Source: Lentzea cavernae
GTDB taxonomy: Bacteria; Actinomycetota; Actinomycetes; Mycobacteriales; Pseudonocardiaceae
Direction: 5' to 3'
Length of the DNA: 64,000 bases
Assembly: GCF_014653695.1 (NCBI RefSeq)
Contig: NZ_BNAR01000013.1
Coordinates: forward strand, 1 to 64,000
A program made the position numbers and the translations under genes. Shown one piece after another: positions 17,064-27,463 of this stretch. Every line of letters begins with the position of its first letter. Position 1 is the first letter of the stretch. Below the pieces are notes generated by a model. The model was given only the letters and a program-made list of their open reading frames with translations, searched no databases and had not been told where the DNA came from.

Positions 17064-17648
17064 GTGCTGACCACCGTCTTCCGCCTGATCGCCCACACGC
17101 GGCACGCCCGCGCCTTCCACCCCAGGGGCATCCAGCTGACCGGTGAGCTGAGCGGCAGCGCCCCCTTCCCCGGCAACGCCACCGTGCCCGTCCGACTGTC
17201 CAAAGGGGCAGGAACCGGGCCGGGCAAACCCGACGTGCTCGGCCTCGCGCTGCGCGTGCCCACCGCGACCGGCGACTGGGACCTGTTGCTGTCGAGCACC
17301 GGCACCGGTGAGCGGACGCGGATGCTGCCGAAGTTCGTGCGGCACTGGCAGGACGCCCGGCTCGGCACGCTCGCGCCCTACCGCCACCGCGGCGAGCTCG
17401 TGTGGTTCATGGCCGTTCCCGGTGAGGGCGAACCGCCGGAGCGGTTCACCCTCCACGCGTCGGGCAAGGACGCCGACTGGCGTCCGGTCGCGGAACTGGT
17501 GCTGCGGCCCCAGGACCGCGACGTGGCGCCGGTGGCGTTCGACCCCGTGCTCAACCTGCCGGCGGACATGGAACTGGCGCCGCGCTGGCTCGCCAAGTTG
17601 CGCGACGAGGCCTACGAGGGCAGCAGGCGCGGCCGCCGGGAGTCATGA
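17064..17648 (+). CDS. Conserved hypothetical protein, possibly catalase-like fold
   Basis: A 194-aa protein starting VLTTVFRLIAHTRHARAFHPRG. The patterns FHPRGIQLTGEL, VRLSKGAG, PDVLGLALRVP and LLLSSTGTG resemble small actinobacterial proteins that look like shortened heme-catalase beta barrels. This is from memory of the family and is uncertain. No signal peptide or membrane segment. GTG 17064 is used; the frame extends upstream only through the methyltransferase gene. It is divergent from that gene and overlaps the DUF1360 gene at the 3' end by 6 bases. Confidence 0.55.
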   Translation: MLTTVFRLIAHTRHARAFHPRGIQLTGELSGSAPFPGNATVPVRLSKGAGTGPGKPDVLGLALRVPTATGDWDLLLSSTGTGERTRMLPKFVRHWQDARLGTLAPYRHRGELVWFMAVPGEGEPPERFTLHASGKDADWRPVAELVLRPQDRDVAPVAFDPVLNLPADMELAPRWLAKLRDEAYEGSRRGRRES

Positions 17649-18119
17649 CTTGAGCCTGTCGTAGACCAGGTTCAGCGAGTCGGACGCCGCGACCGCCGTG
17701 AGCGCGGTCGACACGAGCCTGGTCACCCGCGGCGCGAACACCAGCCCGGCGGTGAGACCGCTCGCGATCCACACACCCGCGCAGAACGGGCACGTCAGCA
17801 GCTCTCCGATCGCGTGCTGCGCCGGGTGGCCGGACCGCACGGACTCCTTGATCTCCGCGTGTCCCGCGGGCTCCTCGTACCGGGTGAACGGGGCCCTGAG
17901 CGGGCTGGTCACCGCCTCCTTGGTGAGCAACCGGCTGGCCTTGTGGGTCGCCACGGCCACGAGCGCGGTGTCCGCGAGCGAGAACCGGTCGGGCAGCCGG
18001 ACGCCCGTGAGGCGTCCTGCCACCGAGACCGCGCCGACGAGAGCCGTGTAACTGGCGATGGCGAGCAGGTATCCGGGCAACGGCCTGCCCTCGCCGTACG
18101 CCTGCCAAATCCGCTTCAC
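17643..18119 (-). CDS. DUF1360 family membrane protein
   Basis: A 158-aa protein with three or four hydrophobic segments (YLLAIASYTALVGAVSVAG; LLTCPFCAGVWIASGLTAGLV). The CPFCAGVW motif and the ATHKASRLLTKEAVTSPLRAPFT stretch are typical of DUF1360, a Bacillus/actinobacterial family of unknown function. GTG 18119 has GGAGG ten bases upstream; an alternative GTG at 18176 overlaps the upstream SDR stop (GTGA) but has no properly spaced ribosome site. It is probably co-transcribed with the SDR gene. Confidence 0.78.
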   Translation of the reverse strand: MKRIWQAYGEGRPLPGYLLAIASYTALVGAVSVAGRLTGVRLPDRFSLADTALVAVATHKASRLLTKEAVTSPLRAPFTRYEEPAGHAEIKESVRSGHPAQHAIGELLTCPFCAGVWIASGLTAGLVFAPRVTRLVSTALTAVAASDSLNLVYDRLKS

Positions 18120-18172
18120 GCTTCCCGAACCTCCGTGCAGAAGACGATCGAACCGTGGTGCGCGAGTACCCG

Positions 18173-18967
18173 TCACTCCTCGCCCGAACCGGGTTCCGTC
18201 ATCGTCCTCATCACCTTCGCCTTGACGGGGTCCGGCGCGACCCTGCCCACGACGGCCTGGACCTTGTTCTTCAGCGATCCCGCGACCACGTGGTCGTCGC
18301 CCTTCATCAACGCCTCGAAGCCCTGCCGCGCGACCTGCGCGGGGTCGTCCTTGGGCCCCGTGGCGACCTTGGTGTCCTGCATGCCGGCGCGGTCGAAGAA
18401 CTCGGTGTCGGTCGGCCCGGGCATCAGCGTGGTCACGGTGACCCCGGTGTCGCGCAGCTCCTCGCGCAGGCTCTGCCCGAACGACGCCAGGAACGCCTTG
18501 GAGGCCGCGTAGACCGAGTGGAACGGGCCGGGTCCGGTGGCGGCGATGGACGACGTGAAGAGGATCCTGCCCTCCTTGCGGTCCACCATGTCGCCGAGCA
18601 GGCGGTGCGTCAGGTGCACCGCCGAGCGGACGTTCAGGTCCACGATCTCCAGGTTGTCGTCGACCGACGTGTCGCGCGCGAAGTCGCCGCCGACGCCGAC
18701 GCCCGCGTTCACCGCGAGCACGTCGACCGGACGGCCCAACGCGCGCACGCGGGACACCAGAGCCTCAACGCCTTCGTAGCCGCGCAGGTCGGCCCGCACC
18801 GGTTCCACGCGCACGCCACCGCTGAGCAGCCTCAGCTGCGCGGCCGCTTCGTCAATCCTTTCGTCCTCAGCCACAACGACGACGTCGAAGGCGTTGTCCG
18901 CGAGGACTTTCGCGAGTTCGTACCCTATTCCACTGGACGCACCGGTCACCACGGCAAGCGCATTCAC
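18173..18967 (-). CDS. Short-chain dehydrogenase/reductase
   Basis: A 264-aa NAD(P)-dependent SDR. It has the Rossmann motif TGASSGIG (residues 8-15), VNAG, a catalytic Ser (LFTSSIAA) and YxxxK (YAASK). The sequence is closest in style to DltE/YqjQ-like SDRs acting on small carbonyl or alcohol substrates. The substrate is unknown. It heads a minus-strand pair with the DUF1360 gene and is divergent from the MacAB-like operon. Confidence 0.88.
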   Translation of the reverse strand: MNALAVVTGASSGIGYELAKVLADNAFDVVVVAEDERIDEAAAQLRLLSGGVRVEPVRADLRGYEGVEALVSRVRALGRPVDVLAVNAGVGVGGDFARDTSVDDNLEIVDLNVRSAVHLTHRLLGDMVDRKEGRILFTSSIAATGPGPFHSVYAASKAFLASFGQSLREELRDTGVTVTTLMPGPTDTEFFDRAGMQDTKVATGPKDDPAQVARQGFEALMKGDDHVVAGSLKNKVQAVVGRVAPDPVKAKVMRTMTEPGSGEE

Positions 18968-19107
18968 AGGCGTTCTCCCTTCCGGTCAACGCCCCGGATA
19001 CCCGTGGCCGCCAGGTCGATGCGCATCGGCCGAAAGACTGATGCAACCTCCGGGGCCCATCGGGTGTCCTTATCGATAGGTTGGTCGAAACGACATGGGG
19101 GACATTC

Positions 19108-20099
19108 GTGCGCAAAATTCTTCTCGCGCCGCTGTGCGCGCTGGTCACGGTGGGCGTGGCGGCGTGCAGTCCGTCAGGTCCGGACCAGACCAACCCGGAA
19201 CTGGCGCCACGCGGCACGACGATGACCAAGGTCAAGCCGACCAGGCAGGACCTCACCACCAAGCTCAGCATCTCGGGCAAGGTCGAGATGAACCCGACGT
19301 TCGGGCTCGTCGCGCCGGTCGAGGGCCAGGTGCGGTACTTCGACGTCCCGGCGCCGAACGGCACGCCGACCAAGCCCATCCGGGTCGCCACGGTGTGGAA
19401 GGGCCAGACGCCGAACTACGTCGAGGCGCCGGCCGGGTCCACGTTCAGCGGCAGGCTCGTCGACGACAAGGCCACGGTGACGGCGGGCATGCCGATCGCG
19501 TCGGCCAAGCACGTCGGCTACGCGCTCGTCGGCGACATCGACGGCCAGCAGGCGTACAAGATCAACGGCGCGCTGACCGACGTGACGGCGCAGATCAAGA
19601 ACGGCCCCGGCCCGTTCCCGTGCACGGTGCTCGGCACGATCGCCGCGCTGCCGCAGGGAACCGTCCCGGAGAAGCCGCCGGTCACGCCGGACACCAAGGA
19701 CGAGAAGAAGGACCAGCCCCAGCAACAGCAGCAGCCCAAGGACCAGCCGCAGCAGCCGAGTTCGTCCACGGGCCTGCGCATCGTGTGCACCGCGCCGGCG
19801 GACGTGCAGATGATCAACGGCGCCACCGCGTCGATCGAGGTCACCACGGGCAAGGCGGCGCAGGCGCTGGTCGTCCCGGTCGAGGCCGTCGCGGGCCAGC
19901 AGGGCAAGGGCAAGGTCGACGTCATCCAGCCCGACGGCTCGCGCCGCACCACCGACGTGGTGCTGGGCCTCACCGACGGCAAGGTCATCGAGGTCAAGTC
20001 GGGCCTCACGGGCGAAGAGGAACTCGCCGTTCCCGGCCCGAACCTGCCGGAGGGCCAGCAGCAGGGCGGCGACCAGCAGCAGAAGCCGACGGGACCGTG

Positions 20100-20100
<1 letters not shown>
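19108..20100 (+). CDS. MacA-like membrane fusion lipoprotein
   Basis: A 330-aa exported lipoprotein: signal peptide with lipobox VAAC, then a lipoyl/barrel-sandwich-type adaptor (TRQDLTTKLSISGKV; ALVVPVEAVAG; VLGLTDGKVIEVKSGL). A Gln/Lys/Pro-rich insert (about 193-218) and a Gln-rich tail are unusual for the family. The GTG at 19108 has GGGGGA five bases upstream. It is the first gene of a three-gene exporter operon, joined by TGATG to the ATPase gene. In Gram-positives such adaptors couple to MacB-type permeases in drug or peptide export; the substrate is unknown. Confidence 0.87.
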
Positions 20101-20809
<709 letters not shown>

Positions 20810-20810
<1 letters not shown>

Positions 20811-22138
20811 TGCTTTCCGGCAAGTTCCGGTCCGCCCTGGTCATCGGCGGACAGGGCATCCGCGCCCGCAAACTGCGCACGTTCCTCTCGATGGTGTCGC
20901 TGTTCCTCGGCGTCCTCGCCGTCGTGGCGGTGCAGGCGGGCGCCGAGATCGCCGAACGCGCGATGCTCACCGACGTCGAGCTCCAGTCCGGCAAGGACGG
21001 CACGGTGATGGGCTACGTCCCCGGCGAGAAGGGCGCGCCGGGCATCGTGGAGTCCACGATGAAGGGCCGCACCGACGCCGTCGCGATGATCGGCTCACGG
21101 GCCATCATCGGCGAGCCGGGCGTGCGCCCGATCAACGAGGGCGGCATGCCGTTCGAGTACGCGGGCCGCGGCGGCGACTACTCGGGCCCCATGGTCTTCT
21201 GCGACGCCAACGGCACCTGCACCGAGCAGAAGCCGCAGGAGAAGAAGCCGGACGGCCAGGCCATCGAGGTCAGCATGGTCGCGCTGACCGGCGACATCCG
21301 CCCGTTCAAGCCGTTCCGCCCGGTCTCCGGCACCTGGCTCGAGTTCGGCACGGCACCCTCGCTCGCCCCGCGCATCGTGCTGAACGAGGAGGCCGCCAAG
21401 GGCCTGCGCCAGTACCGCGTCCCCGGCGAGATGATGATCGACGGCGCCACCCACCACGTGTCGCCGCAGATCCTCGGTGTCGTCCAGGACGGCTACTCGC
21501 AGCCCCGCATCTACATGCGCCTCGACGAGCTGCGCACGTGGATGCCCGCGGCCGCGGCCACCACCGAGGTCGACAGGTTCCGCGGCGGCGGCACCCAGCT
21601 CGAGCTGTACATGGAACCGGGCTCCGACGAACTGCAGCAGCTGCTCAAGGCCAAGCTCGCCGGCGCCGGCATCCCGCAGGACCAGATGCACTTCCAGGTC
21701 GTGAAGTCCAAGGAGCGCATGGAGTCCGAGCTGCGGATCATGCGACTGATCTTCCTCGGCATGGCGTTCCTGGTCCTGCTGATCGGCGTCGCCGGCATCC
21801 TCAACGTCGGCCTCGCCACCGTCGGCGAACGCGTCGAGGAGTTCGCCCTGCGCCGCGCCGTCGGCATGTCACGCCTGCTGCTCGCCGGCATCGTGCTCGC
21901 CGAGACCCTGCTGACCGGCCTGCTGACCGCCGCACTGGCGATCGGCGCGGGCGCGGCCGGGTTGCAGGTGGCGCTGATGATGTTCGGCAGCAGGTTCCCG
22001 TCGTTGCAGGGCACCGCTTTCCCGTGGGAGGCGGGCGTCGCCGGGGTGATCGCCGGGCTCGTCGCGGGTGTGCTCGGTGGGCTCATCCCGGCCATCCGGG
22101 CGGCGCGGATCCCGATCGCCACAGTCATGCGGGCCTGA
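20810..22138 (+). CDS. FtsX/MacB-type ABC transporter permease
   Basis: A 442-aa permease with the MacB/FtsX arrangement: one N-terminal membrane helix (about 25-45), a large extracytoplasmic domain to about residue 305, then three C-terminal helices with the FtsX motif EEFALRRAVGMSR. Completes the exporter with the two preceding genes. The ordering adaptor-ATPase-permease is standard for MacAB-like systems in Gram-positives. A strong terminator follows. Confidence 0.92.
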
Positions 22139-22153
22139 GGCGCCCGTTACCGG

Positions 22154-22189
22154 CGAAGCCCGGACCGCGATCAAGCGGTCCGGGCTTCG
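22154..22189. terminator. Strong terminator hairpin
   Basis: A perfect 15-bp stem (arm CGAAGCCCGGACCGC) with loop GATCAA, followed by TATTTT on the plus strand. It ends the exporter operon and, being between convergent genes, may serve the aldo/keto reductase gene too. Confidence 0.92.
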
Positions 22190-22206
22190 TATTTTCGTGG
22201 GCGGTC

Positions 22207-23025
22207 CTAGTTGAGCTCGTCCGGGTTAGGCCCAATCCGGCCACCCCGGTCCAGAGTGGACAGAGCCTCCACCTCGGCGTCCGGCAGCTCGAAGTCGAAC
22301 ACGTCGATGTTCTCCTGGATCCGCGACGGCGTCACGGACTTCGGGATCACGACGTTGCCGATCTGCAGGTGCCAGCGCAGCACGACCTGGGCCGCCGACT
22401 TCCCGTGCGCCAGGGCGATCTTCTGCACGACCGGGTCGGTGAGCAGCTCGCCGCCCTGGCCGAGCGGCGACCAGGCCTCGGTCACGATGCCGTGCTCGGC
22501 GTTGAACGCGCGCACGTCGGCCTGCTGGAAGTACGGGTGCAGCTCGATCTGGTTGACCGCGGGCGCGACACCGGTCTCGTCGATCAGGCGCTTGAGGTGC
22601 GCGGGCTGGAAGTTGGAGACGCCGATCGCGCGGACGCGGCCCTCCTTCTGCAGCTCTACGAACGCCTTCCAGGTGTCGACGAAGTTGTCACGGGCCGGGG
22701 TCGGCCAGTGGATCAGGTAGAGGTCGAGCACGTCGAGGCCGAGCTTCTGCAGAGAAGCGTCGAACGCGCGCTTGGTCGCGTCGAAGCCGTGGTCGTCGTT
22801 CCAGAGCTTGGTGGTGACGAAGACCTCGTCGCGGTCCACACCGGACTGGGCGATGGCCGCGCCGGTGCCGGCCTCGTTGCCGTAGGCGGCGGCGGTGTCG
22901 ATGCTGCGGTAGCCGGCCTTCAGCGCCTCGGCGACGGCCGGGGTGGCCTCCGCGTCCGGCACCTGCCAGACGCCGAAACCGAGCTGGGGCATGACGACGC
23001 CGTTGTTGAGCTTCACGGTGTTCAA
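22207..23025 (-). CDS. Aldo/keto reductase
   Basis: A 272-aa NADPH-dependent AKR of the 2,5-diketo-gluconate reductase-like group. Catalytic tetrad residues are visible: Asp and Tyr in SIDTAAAYGNE, Lys in TTKLWN, His in YLIHWP. The cofactor end has VIPKSVTPSRIQEN. It starts with TTG at 23025, supported by AAGGA seven bases upstream. It lies 18 bases after the SDR gene on the same strand, so the pair is probably one transcript controlled from the MarR intergenic region. Confidence 0.93.
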   Translation of the reverse strand: MNTVKLNNGVVMPQLGFGVWQVPDAEATPAVAEALKAGYRSIDTAAAYGNEAGTGAAIAQSGVDRDEVFVTTKLWNDDHGFDATKRAFDASLQKLGLDVLDLYLIHWPTPARDNFVDTWKAFVELQKEGRVRAIGVSNFQPAHLKRLIDETGVAPAVNQIELHPYFQQADVRAFNAEHGIVTEAWSPLGQGGELLTDPVVQKIALAHGKSAAQVVLRWHLQIGNVVIPKSVTPSRIQENIDVFDFELPDAEVEALSTLDRGGRIGPNPDELN

Positions 23026-23043
23026 AGCGGATTCCTTACCTGG

Positions 23044-23808
<765 letters not shown>

Positions 23809-23824
23809 GTCTCTCCCCGGTAGA

Positions 23825-23871
23825 CTTGTTGAAGACGATTACAAGCGTACGCAATAGTTGCAGACGCTGTC
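23825..23871. promoter_or_regulatory. Probable MarR operator region
   Basis: The 83-base gap between SDR and marR-type genes is locally AT-richer and holds several dyads: CTTGT (23825-23829) with ACAAG (23841-23845), the 8-bp palindrome GCGTACGC (23845-23852), and AGAC-GCT-GTCT just after. MarR regulators usually bind such dyads in divergent promoters. Inference from position. Confidence 0.5.
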
Positions 23872-23891
23872 TATTCGAGAAGGGTTGACCT

Positions 23892-24329
23892 ATGTCACTG
23901 GACGACGACGCCGTCCAGGCGCGCGCACAGGGCTGGCGCACGCTCGCGGCGTTGCACGCGCGCATCGAGGACCGTCTCGAGAGAGCGCTGCAGAAGGCCC
24001 ACGAGCTTTCTGTCAGCGAGTACACCGTTCTCGACGTCCTCAACCGCCAGGACGGGTTCCACCTTCGGATGAACCAGCTCTCCAACGCCGTGGTGCTCAG
24101 CCAGTCGGCCACGACGCGCCTGGTCACGCGCCTCGAGGACCGCGGGCTGCTCGCGCGCTACCTCTGCCCCACCGACCGCCGGGGCATCTACACCGAGGTC
24201 ACCGACAAGGGCCACGAACTGCTGGCGCTCGCCCGCCCCACGCACGACGAGGTGCTCGCCGCCTCTCTCGACGAGGCTTCCGGCGCTCCGGAGCTCAAGC
24301 CACTCGTTGAGGCGCTCGCCAAGCTGTAG
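23892..24329 (+). CDS. MarR family transcriptional regulator
   Basis: A 145-aa winged-helix regulator. The recognition region MNQLSNAVVLSQSATTRLVTRLEDRGLLARY and the wing CPTDRRGIYTEVTDKG are typical. No conserved redox Cys is evident in the N-terminus (the one Cys is in the wing), so an OhrR-type peroxide sensor is unlikely and a ligand sensor is more likely. Start supported by AAGGG upstream. It is flanked by oxidoreductase genes on both strands, which are probably its regulon. Confidence 0.92.
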   Translation: MSLDDDAVQARAQGWRTLAALHARIEDRLERALQKAHELSVSEYTVLDVLNRQDGFHLRMNQLSNAVVLSQSATTRLVTRLEDRGLLARYLCPTDRRGIYTEVTDKGHELLALARPTHDEVLAASLDEASGAPELKPLVEALAKL

Positions 24330-24350
24330 GTCGATGGGCAAGATCACCGC

Positions 24351-25442
24351 ATGGATCTCCACGCCCTGATCCGCGTCGAAGCGCCGTTGGCCGAGCAGCA
24401 GCGCGCCCTCACCGGACCGGTGCTCACCGCGCTCGTCGACTCCGGCGTGCACCGCATGATCGCCCCGAAGCGCTACGGCGGCGCCGAGGCCGGCTTGCCC
24501 GAGTGGAGCCGCGAGGTCCAGGAGCTGTCGCGGGCCGACGCCTCGACCGGGTGGACCGCGATGACGACCACCACCTCGTCGTCGCTGGCCTGGTACCTGC
24601 CCATCGACGCCGCCGACGAGGTGTTCGGCGACCCGCGCGCGTTGATCGCGGGCACCGCCGCGCCGCTGGGCAAGGCGGTCGATGCTGACGGCGGTTACCG
24701 CGTCACGGGCCGTTGGGGCTGGGGCAGCGCCGTCTCCTACTGCTCGTGGGTCATCGGTGGCACGATCACGCCCGTTGGCCCACGTCTGGCCGTGTATCCC
24801 CGTTCGGACGTGACGGTGCACGACACGTGGCGCGCCGCCGGGCTTCGCGCCACCAGTTCGCACGAGTTCTCCGTCTCGGACGCCTTCCTCCCCGCCCGCC
24901 GCGCGGTGTGGCCGATCGGCACCACCCCCGGCATCGAGGGCCCGATCACGGTGTTCCCCTACTTCAGCTTCCTGGCCGTGGGCGTCGCGTCCGTGTGCCT
25001 GGGCGTGGCCCGCCGCGCGATCGACGAGATCGAGGCGCTGGCCGTCGAGAAGGTGCCGCAGTACGCGACGTCCCGGCTCGCCGAGCAGACCGGCGTGCAG
25101 ATCGAGCTCGCGCTGGCGGAGGCGCGGTTGTCGTCGGCGGCGGCGTTCCTGCACGAGACGGTGAGCACCGCCTGGGACCACGCCCTCAACGGCGAACCGG
25201 CCCCGGACGCGGTGAAGGCACGGCTGCGGCTGGCCTGTTCGTTCGCCTCGGGCGAGGCGACGGACGTGACGCAGAAGGCGTTCGCGGCGGGCGGTGGCAG
25301 CTCCGTGTTCGAGTCGTCCGCCCTGCAGCGCTGCCTGCGGGACGTGCACGTGGCCGCGCAGCACACGGTGGTGTCGCGGCGGATGCTGGAGACCTACTCG
25401 ATGCTCAAGCTGGGGCTCGCCCCGGACATGACGAGGTTCTGA
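24351..25442 (+). CDS. Acyl-CoA dehydrogenase-fold flavoprotein (HsaA-like group D monooxygenase)
   Basis: A 363-aa flavoprotein with the acyl-CoA dehydrogenase fold. YRVTGRWGWGSAVSYCSW, the absence of the usual catalytic Glu context and the HDTWRAAGLRATSSHEFSV stretch place it nearer the FMN-dependent HsaA/HpaB-C-type monooxygenases than true dehydrogenases. It probably oxidises an aromatic or related substrate using a separate flavin reductase. The following nitroreductase gene overlaps its stop (TGATG). Regulation by the upstream MarR protein is likely. Confidence 0.78.
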   Translation: MDLHALIRVEAPLAEQQRALTGPVLTALVDSGVHRMIAPKRYGGAEAGLPEWSREVQELSRADASTGWTAMTTTTSSSLAWYLPIDAADEVFGDPRALIAGTAAPLGKAVDADGGYRVTGRWGWGSAVSYCSWVIGGTITPVGPRLAVYPRSDVTVHDTWRAAGLRATSSHEFSVSDAFLPARRAVWPIGTTPGIEGPITVFPYFSFLAVGVASVCLGVARRAIDEIEALAVEKVPQYATSRLAEQTGVQIELALAEARLSSAAAFLHETVSTAWDHALNGEPAPDAVKARLRLACSFASGEATDVTQKAFAAGGGSSVFESSALQRCLRDVHVAAQHTVVSRRMLETYSMLKLGLAPDMTRF

Positions 25443-26044
25443 TGGACGCGCTCGAGGCGATCATGACCACGCGGGCGATCCGCCGGTTCACCGACGAGCC
25501 GGTCTCGCCGGACGACGTGTGGACCTGCCTGCGCGCCGCCCAGCAGGGACCGTCGGGCGGCAACGTCCAGCCCACCCGCTACCTGGTCGTCACCGATCCC
25601 GGCGTCCGCGCCGAGGTGGGCAGGCTCTACCGCAGCGCGTTCACGCGGTACACCTCCGTCGCTCCGGAGCGCACCGACGCCACCGGTGTGCGCATCAGCC
25701 GGTCCGCGAACCACCTCGCCGACACCCTCGGGTCCGTGCCGGTGATCGTGTTCTTCCTCATGCCGCGGCTGCCGTCGCTGGTGGAGGGCATCGACATCGG
25801 GCCGGTGCACGCGTCGGTGTACCCCGCCGTGCAGAACTTCTGCCTGGCGGCGCGGGCGCTGGGGCTCGGCACCACGCTGACCACGGTGATCAGGGTCTGC
25901 CACGACGAGGCGCTGGAACTGCTCGGCGTGCCCGCGAAGTGGGAGATCGCGGCGATGGTCCCGCTCGGCCACCCCGCCGAGCGCTTCTCCGTGGCGAAGC
26001 GGCGCGACGTGGCGGACCTGACGTCGTTCGACCGCTGGAGCTAG
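25442..26044 (+). CDS. Nitroreductase family protein
   Basis: A 200-aa FMN-dependent nitroreductase-fold protein. The N-terminal TTRAIRRFTDEPV, the QQGPSGGNVQPTRYLVV segment and the C-terminal GLGTTLTTV and MVPLGHPAE motifs match the family. It is coupled by TGATG to the flavoprotein gene, so it could supply reduced flavin or reduce a related substrate (inference). Confidence 0.9.
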   Translation: MDALEAIMTTRAIRRFTDEPVSPDDVWTCLRAAQQGPSGGNVQPTRYLVVTDPGVRAEVGRLYRSAFTRYTSVAPERTDATGVRISRSANHLADTLGSVPVIVFFLMPRLPSLVEGIDIGPVHASVYPAVQNFCLAARALGLGTTLTTVIRVCHDEALELLGVPAKWEIAAMVPLGHPAERFSVAKRRDVADLTSFDRWS

Positions 26045-26053
26045 GGTGCGTCC

Positions 26054-26851
26054 ATGCCCGACACGCAGTACGAAGACCTGCTCCGCCACGTCCTGGAAGA
26101 AGGCGTGCGCAAGGCGGACCGCACCGGCACCGGCACGCGGTCGATCTTCGGCCACCAGCTGCGCTATCCGCTCGCCGCGGGCTTCCCGCTGATCACGACG
26201 AAGAAGGTCCACTTCAAGTCGCTGGCGTACGAGCTGTTGTGGTTCCTGCGCGGAGACGCCAACGTCCGCTGGTTGCAGGAGCACGGTGTGTCCATCTGGG
26301 ACGAGTGGGCCTCTCCCGAGGGCGAACTGGGTCCGGTCTACGGCGTGCAGTGGCGCTCGTGGCCGACCCCGGACGGCGGGCACGTCGACCAGATCGCGGA
26401 CGTCCTCGAGACGTTGCGGACGAACCCGGACTCGCGCCGGATCATCGTCTCCGCCTGGAACGTCGGCGAGATCCCGCAGATGGCGCTGCCGCCGTGCCAC
26501 GCGTTCTTCCAGTTCTACGTCGCGGACGGCAAGCTCTCCTGCCAGCTCTACCAGCGCAGCGCGGACCTGTTCCTCGGCGTGCCGTTCAACATCGCCTCCT
26601 ACGCGCTGCTCACGCACATGATCGCCGAGCAGACCGGCCTGGGCGTCGGCGACTTCATCTGGACCGGCGGCGACTGCCACATCTACGACAACCACGTCGA
26701 GCAGGTCGAACTCCAGCTCAGCCGCGAGGCGCGCGAGTTCCCGACGCTCAAGATGGCTGAGGCACGTAGCTTGTTCGACTACTCCTACGAGGACTTCACG
26801 ATCGAGGGCTACGACCCGCATCCCGGCATCAAGGCGCCGGTGGCGGTGTGA
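26054..26851 (+). CDS. thyA: Thymidylate synthase
   Basis: 265 aa, full length. Converts dUMP to dTMP with methylenetetrahydrofolate. Seen in the sequence: RTGTGTRSIFGHQLRYPL, YGVQWRSW, catalytic Cys148 in LPPCHAFFQFYV, QRSADLFLGVPFNIASYALL and the dUMP-binding GGDCHIYDNH. Its end overlaps folA (GTGA), which regenerates the dihydrofolate product, the classical pairing. Confidence 0.98.
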   Translation: MPDTQYEDLLRHVLEEGVRKADRTGTGTRSIFGHQLRYPLAAGFPLITTKKVHFKSLAYELLWFLRGDANVRWLQEHGVSIWDEWASPEGELGPVYGVQWRSWPTPDGGHVDQIADVLETLRTNPDSRRIIVSAWNVGEIPQMALPPCHAFFQFYVADGKLSCQLYQRSADLFLGVPFNIASYALLTHMIAEQTGLGVGDFIWTGGDCHIYDNHVEQVELQLSREAREFPTLKMAEARSLFDYSYEDFTIEGYDPHPGIKAPVAV

Positions 26852-27303
26852 TCGGCCTGATCTGGGCGCAGTCCGCGAACGGCGTGATCGGCCGGGACAA
26901 CGCCATCCCGTGGCACGTCCCCGAGGACATGAGGCACTTCCGCGAGCTGACCGCGGGCTCGGCGGTCCTCATGGGACGCCGCACCTGGGAGTCGTTGCCG
27001 CCGCGCTTCCGCCCGCTGCCGGGGCGCCGCAACCTGGTGCTGTCGCGCACCGCCCAGGACGGCGCGGAGACGTTCTCGTCGCTGGAGAAGGCCCTTGCCG
27101 ACGTCACCGGCGACCTGTGGGTGATCGGCGGGTCGGCGGTGTACGCGGCGGCACTGCCGTTCGCCGACCGGGTCGAGGTGACGGAGATCCGCGAGGAGTT
27201 CGAGGGCGACACCTGCGCGCCGGCTGTGGGGCGTGAGCCGGTCAGCGTCGGTGAGTGGCTGGAGTCGAGCAGCGGCCTGCACTACCGGTTCGTCCGCTAC
27301 TAG
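26848..27303 (+). CDS. folA: Dihydrofolate reductase
   Basis: 151 aa, GTG start overlapping the thyA stop. Reduces dihydrofolate with NADPH. Typical motifs: IWAQSANGVIGRDNAIPWHVPEDM with the active-site acid, VLMGRRTWESLP, and LWVIGGSAVY. The stop TAG (27301-27303) lies within the CTAG duplicated on both sides of the MITE-like element that follows immediately. Confidence 0.97.
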   Translation: MIGLIWAQSANGVIGRDNAIPWHVPEDMRHFRELTAGSAVLMGRRTWESLPPRFRPLPGRRNLVLSRTAQDGAETFSSLEKALADVTGDLWVIGGSAVYAAALPFADRVEVTEIREEFEGDTCAPAVGREPVSVGEWLESSSGLHYRFVRY

Positions 27304-27463
27304 GGCCTGTGTCGAAGTCCGGTTCGATGAGAGTCGCGCTTGGGGTGGTTCCTGGTGGTGCGGCCGGATGGCCCGCGTACCGGTGTTGTACGTGGGTCGT
27401 CCGGCCGTGCCGCCAGGGGCCGCCTCGGGCCCGGCTGTCGCGGATCAGACTTCGACACAGGCC
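27304..27463. mobile_element. 160-bp MITE-like element with 16-bp TIRs and CTAG duplication
   Basis: Perfect terminal inverted repeats GGCCTGTGTCGAAGTC (27304-27319) and complement (27448-27463), flanked on both sides by CTAG (27300-27303 and 27464-27467). The interior is also an imperfect palindrome (GCGGCCGGATGGCCCGCGTAC near 27360-27380 against the complement of 27388-27412), so the element can fold into one long hairpin. It encodes no transposase; the short open frames across it are not credible. A target duplication of this kind suggests mobilisation in trans by an IS-type transposase, but the family cannot be assigned without a search. Confidence 0.85.
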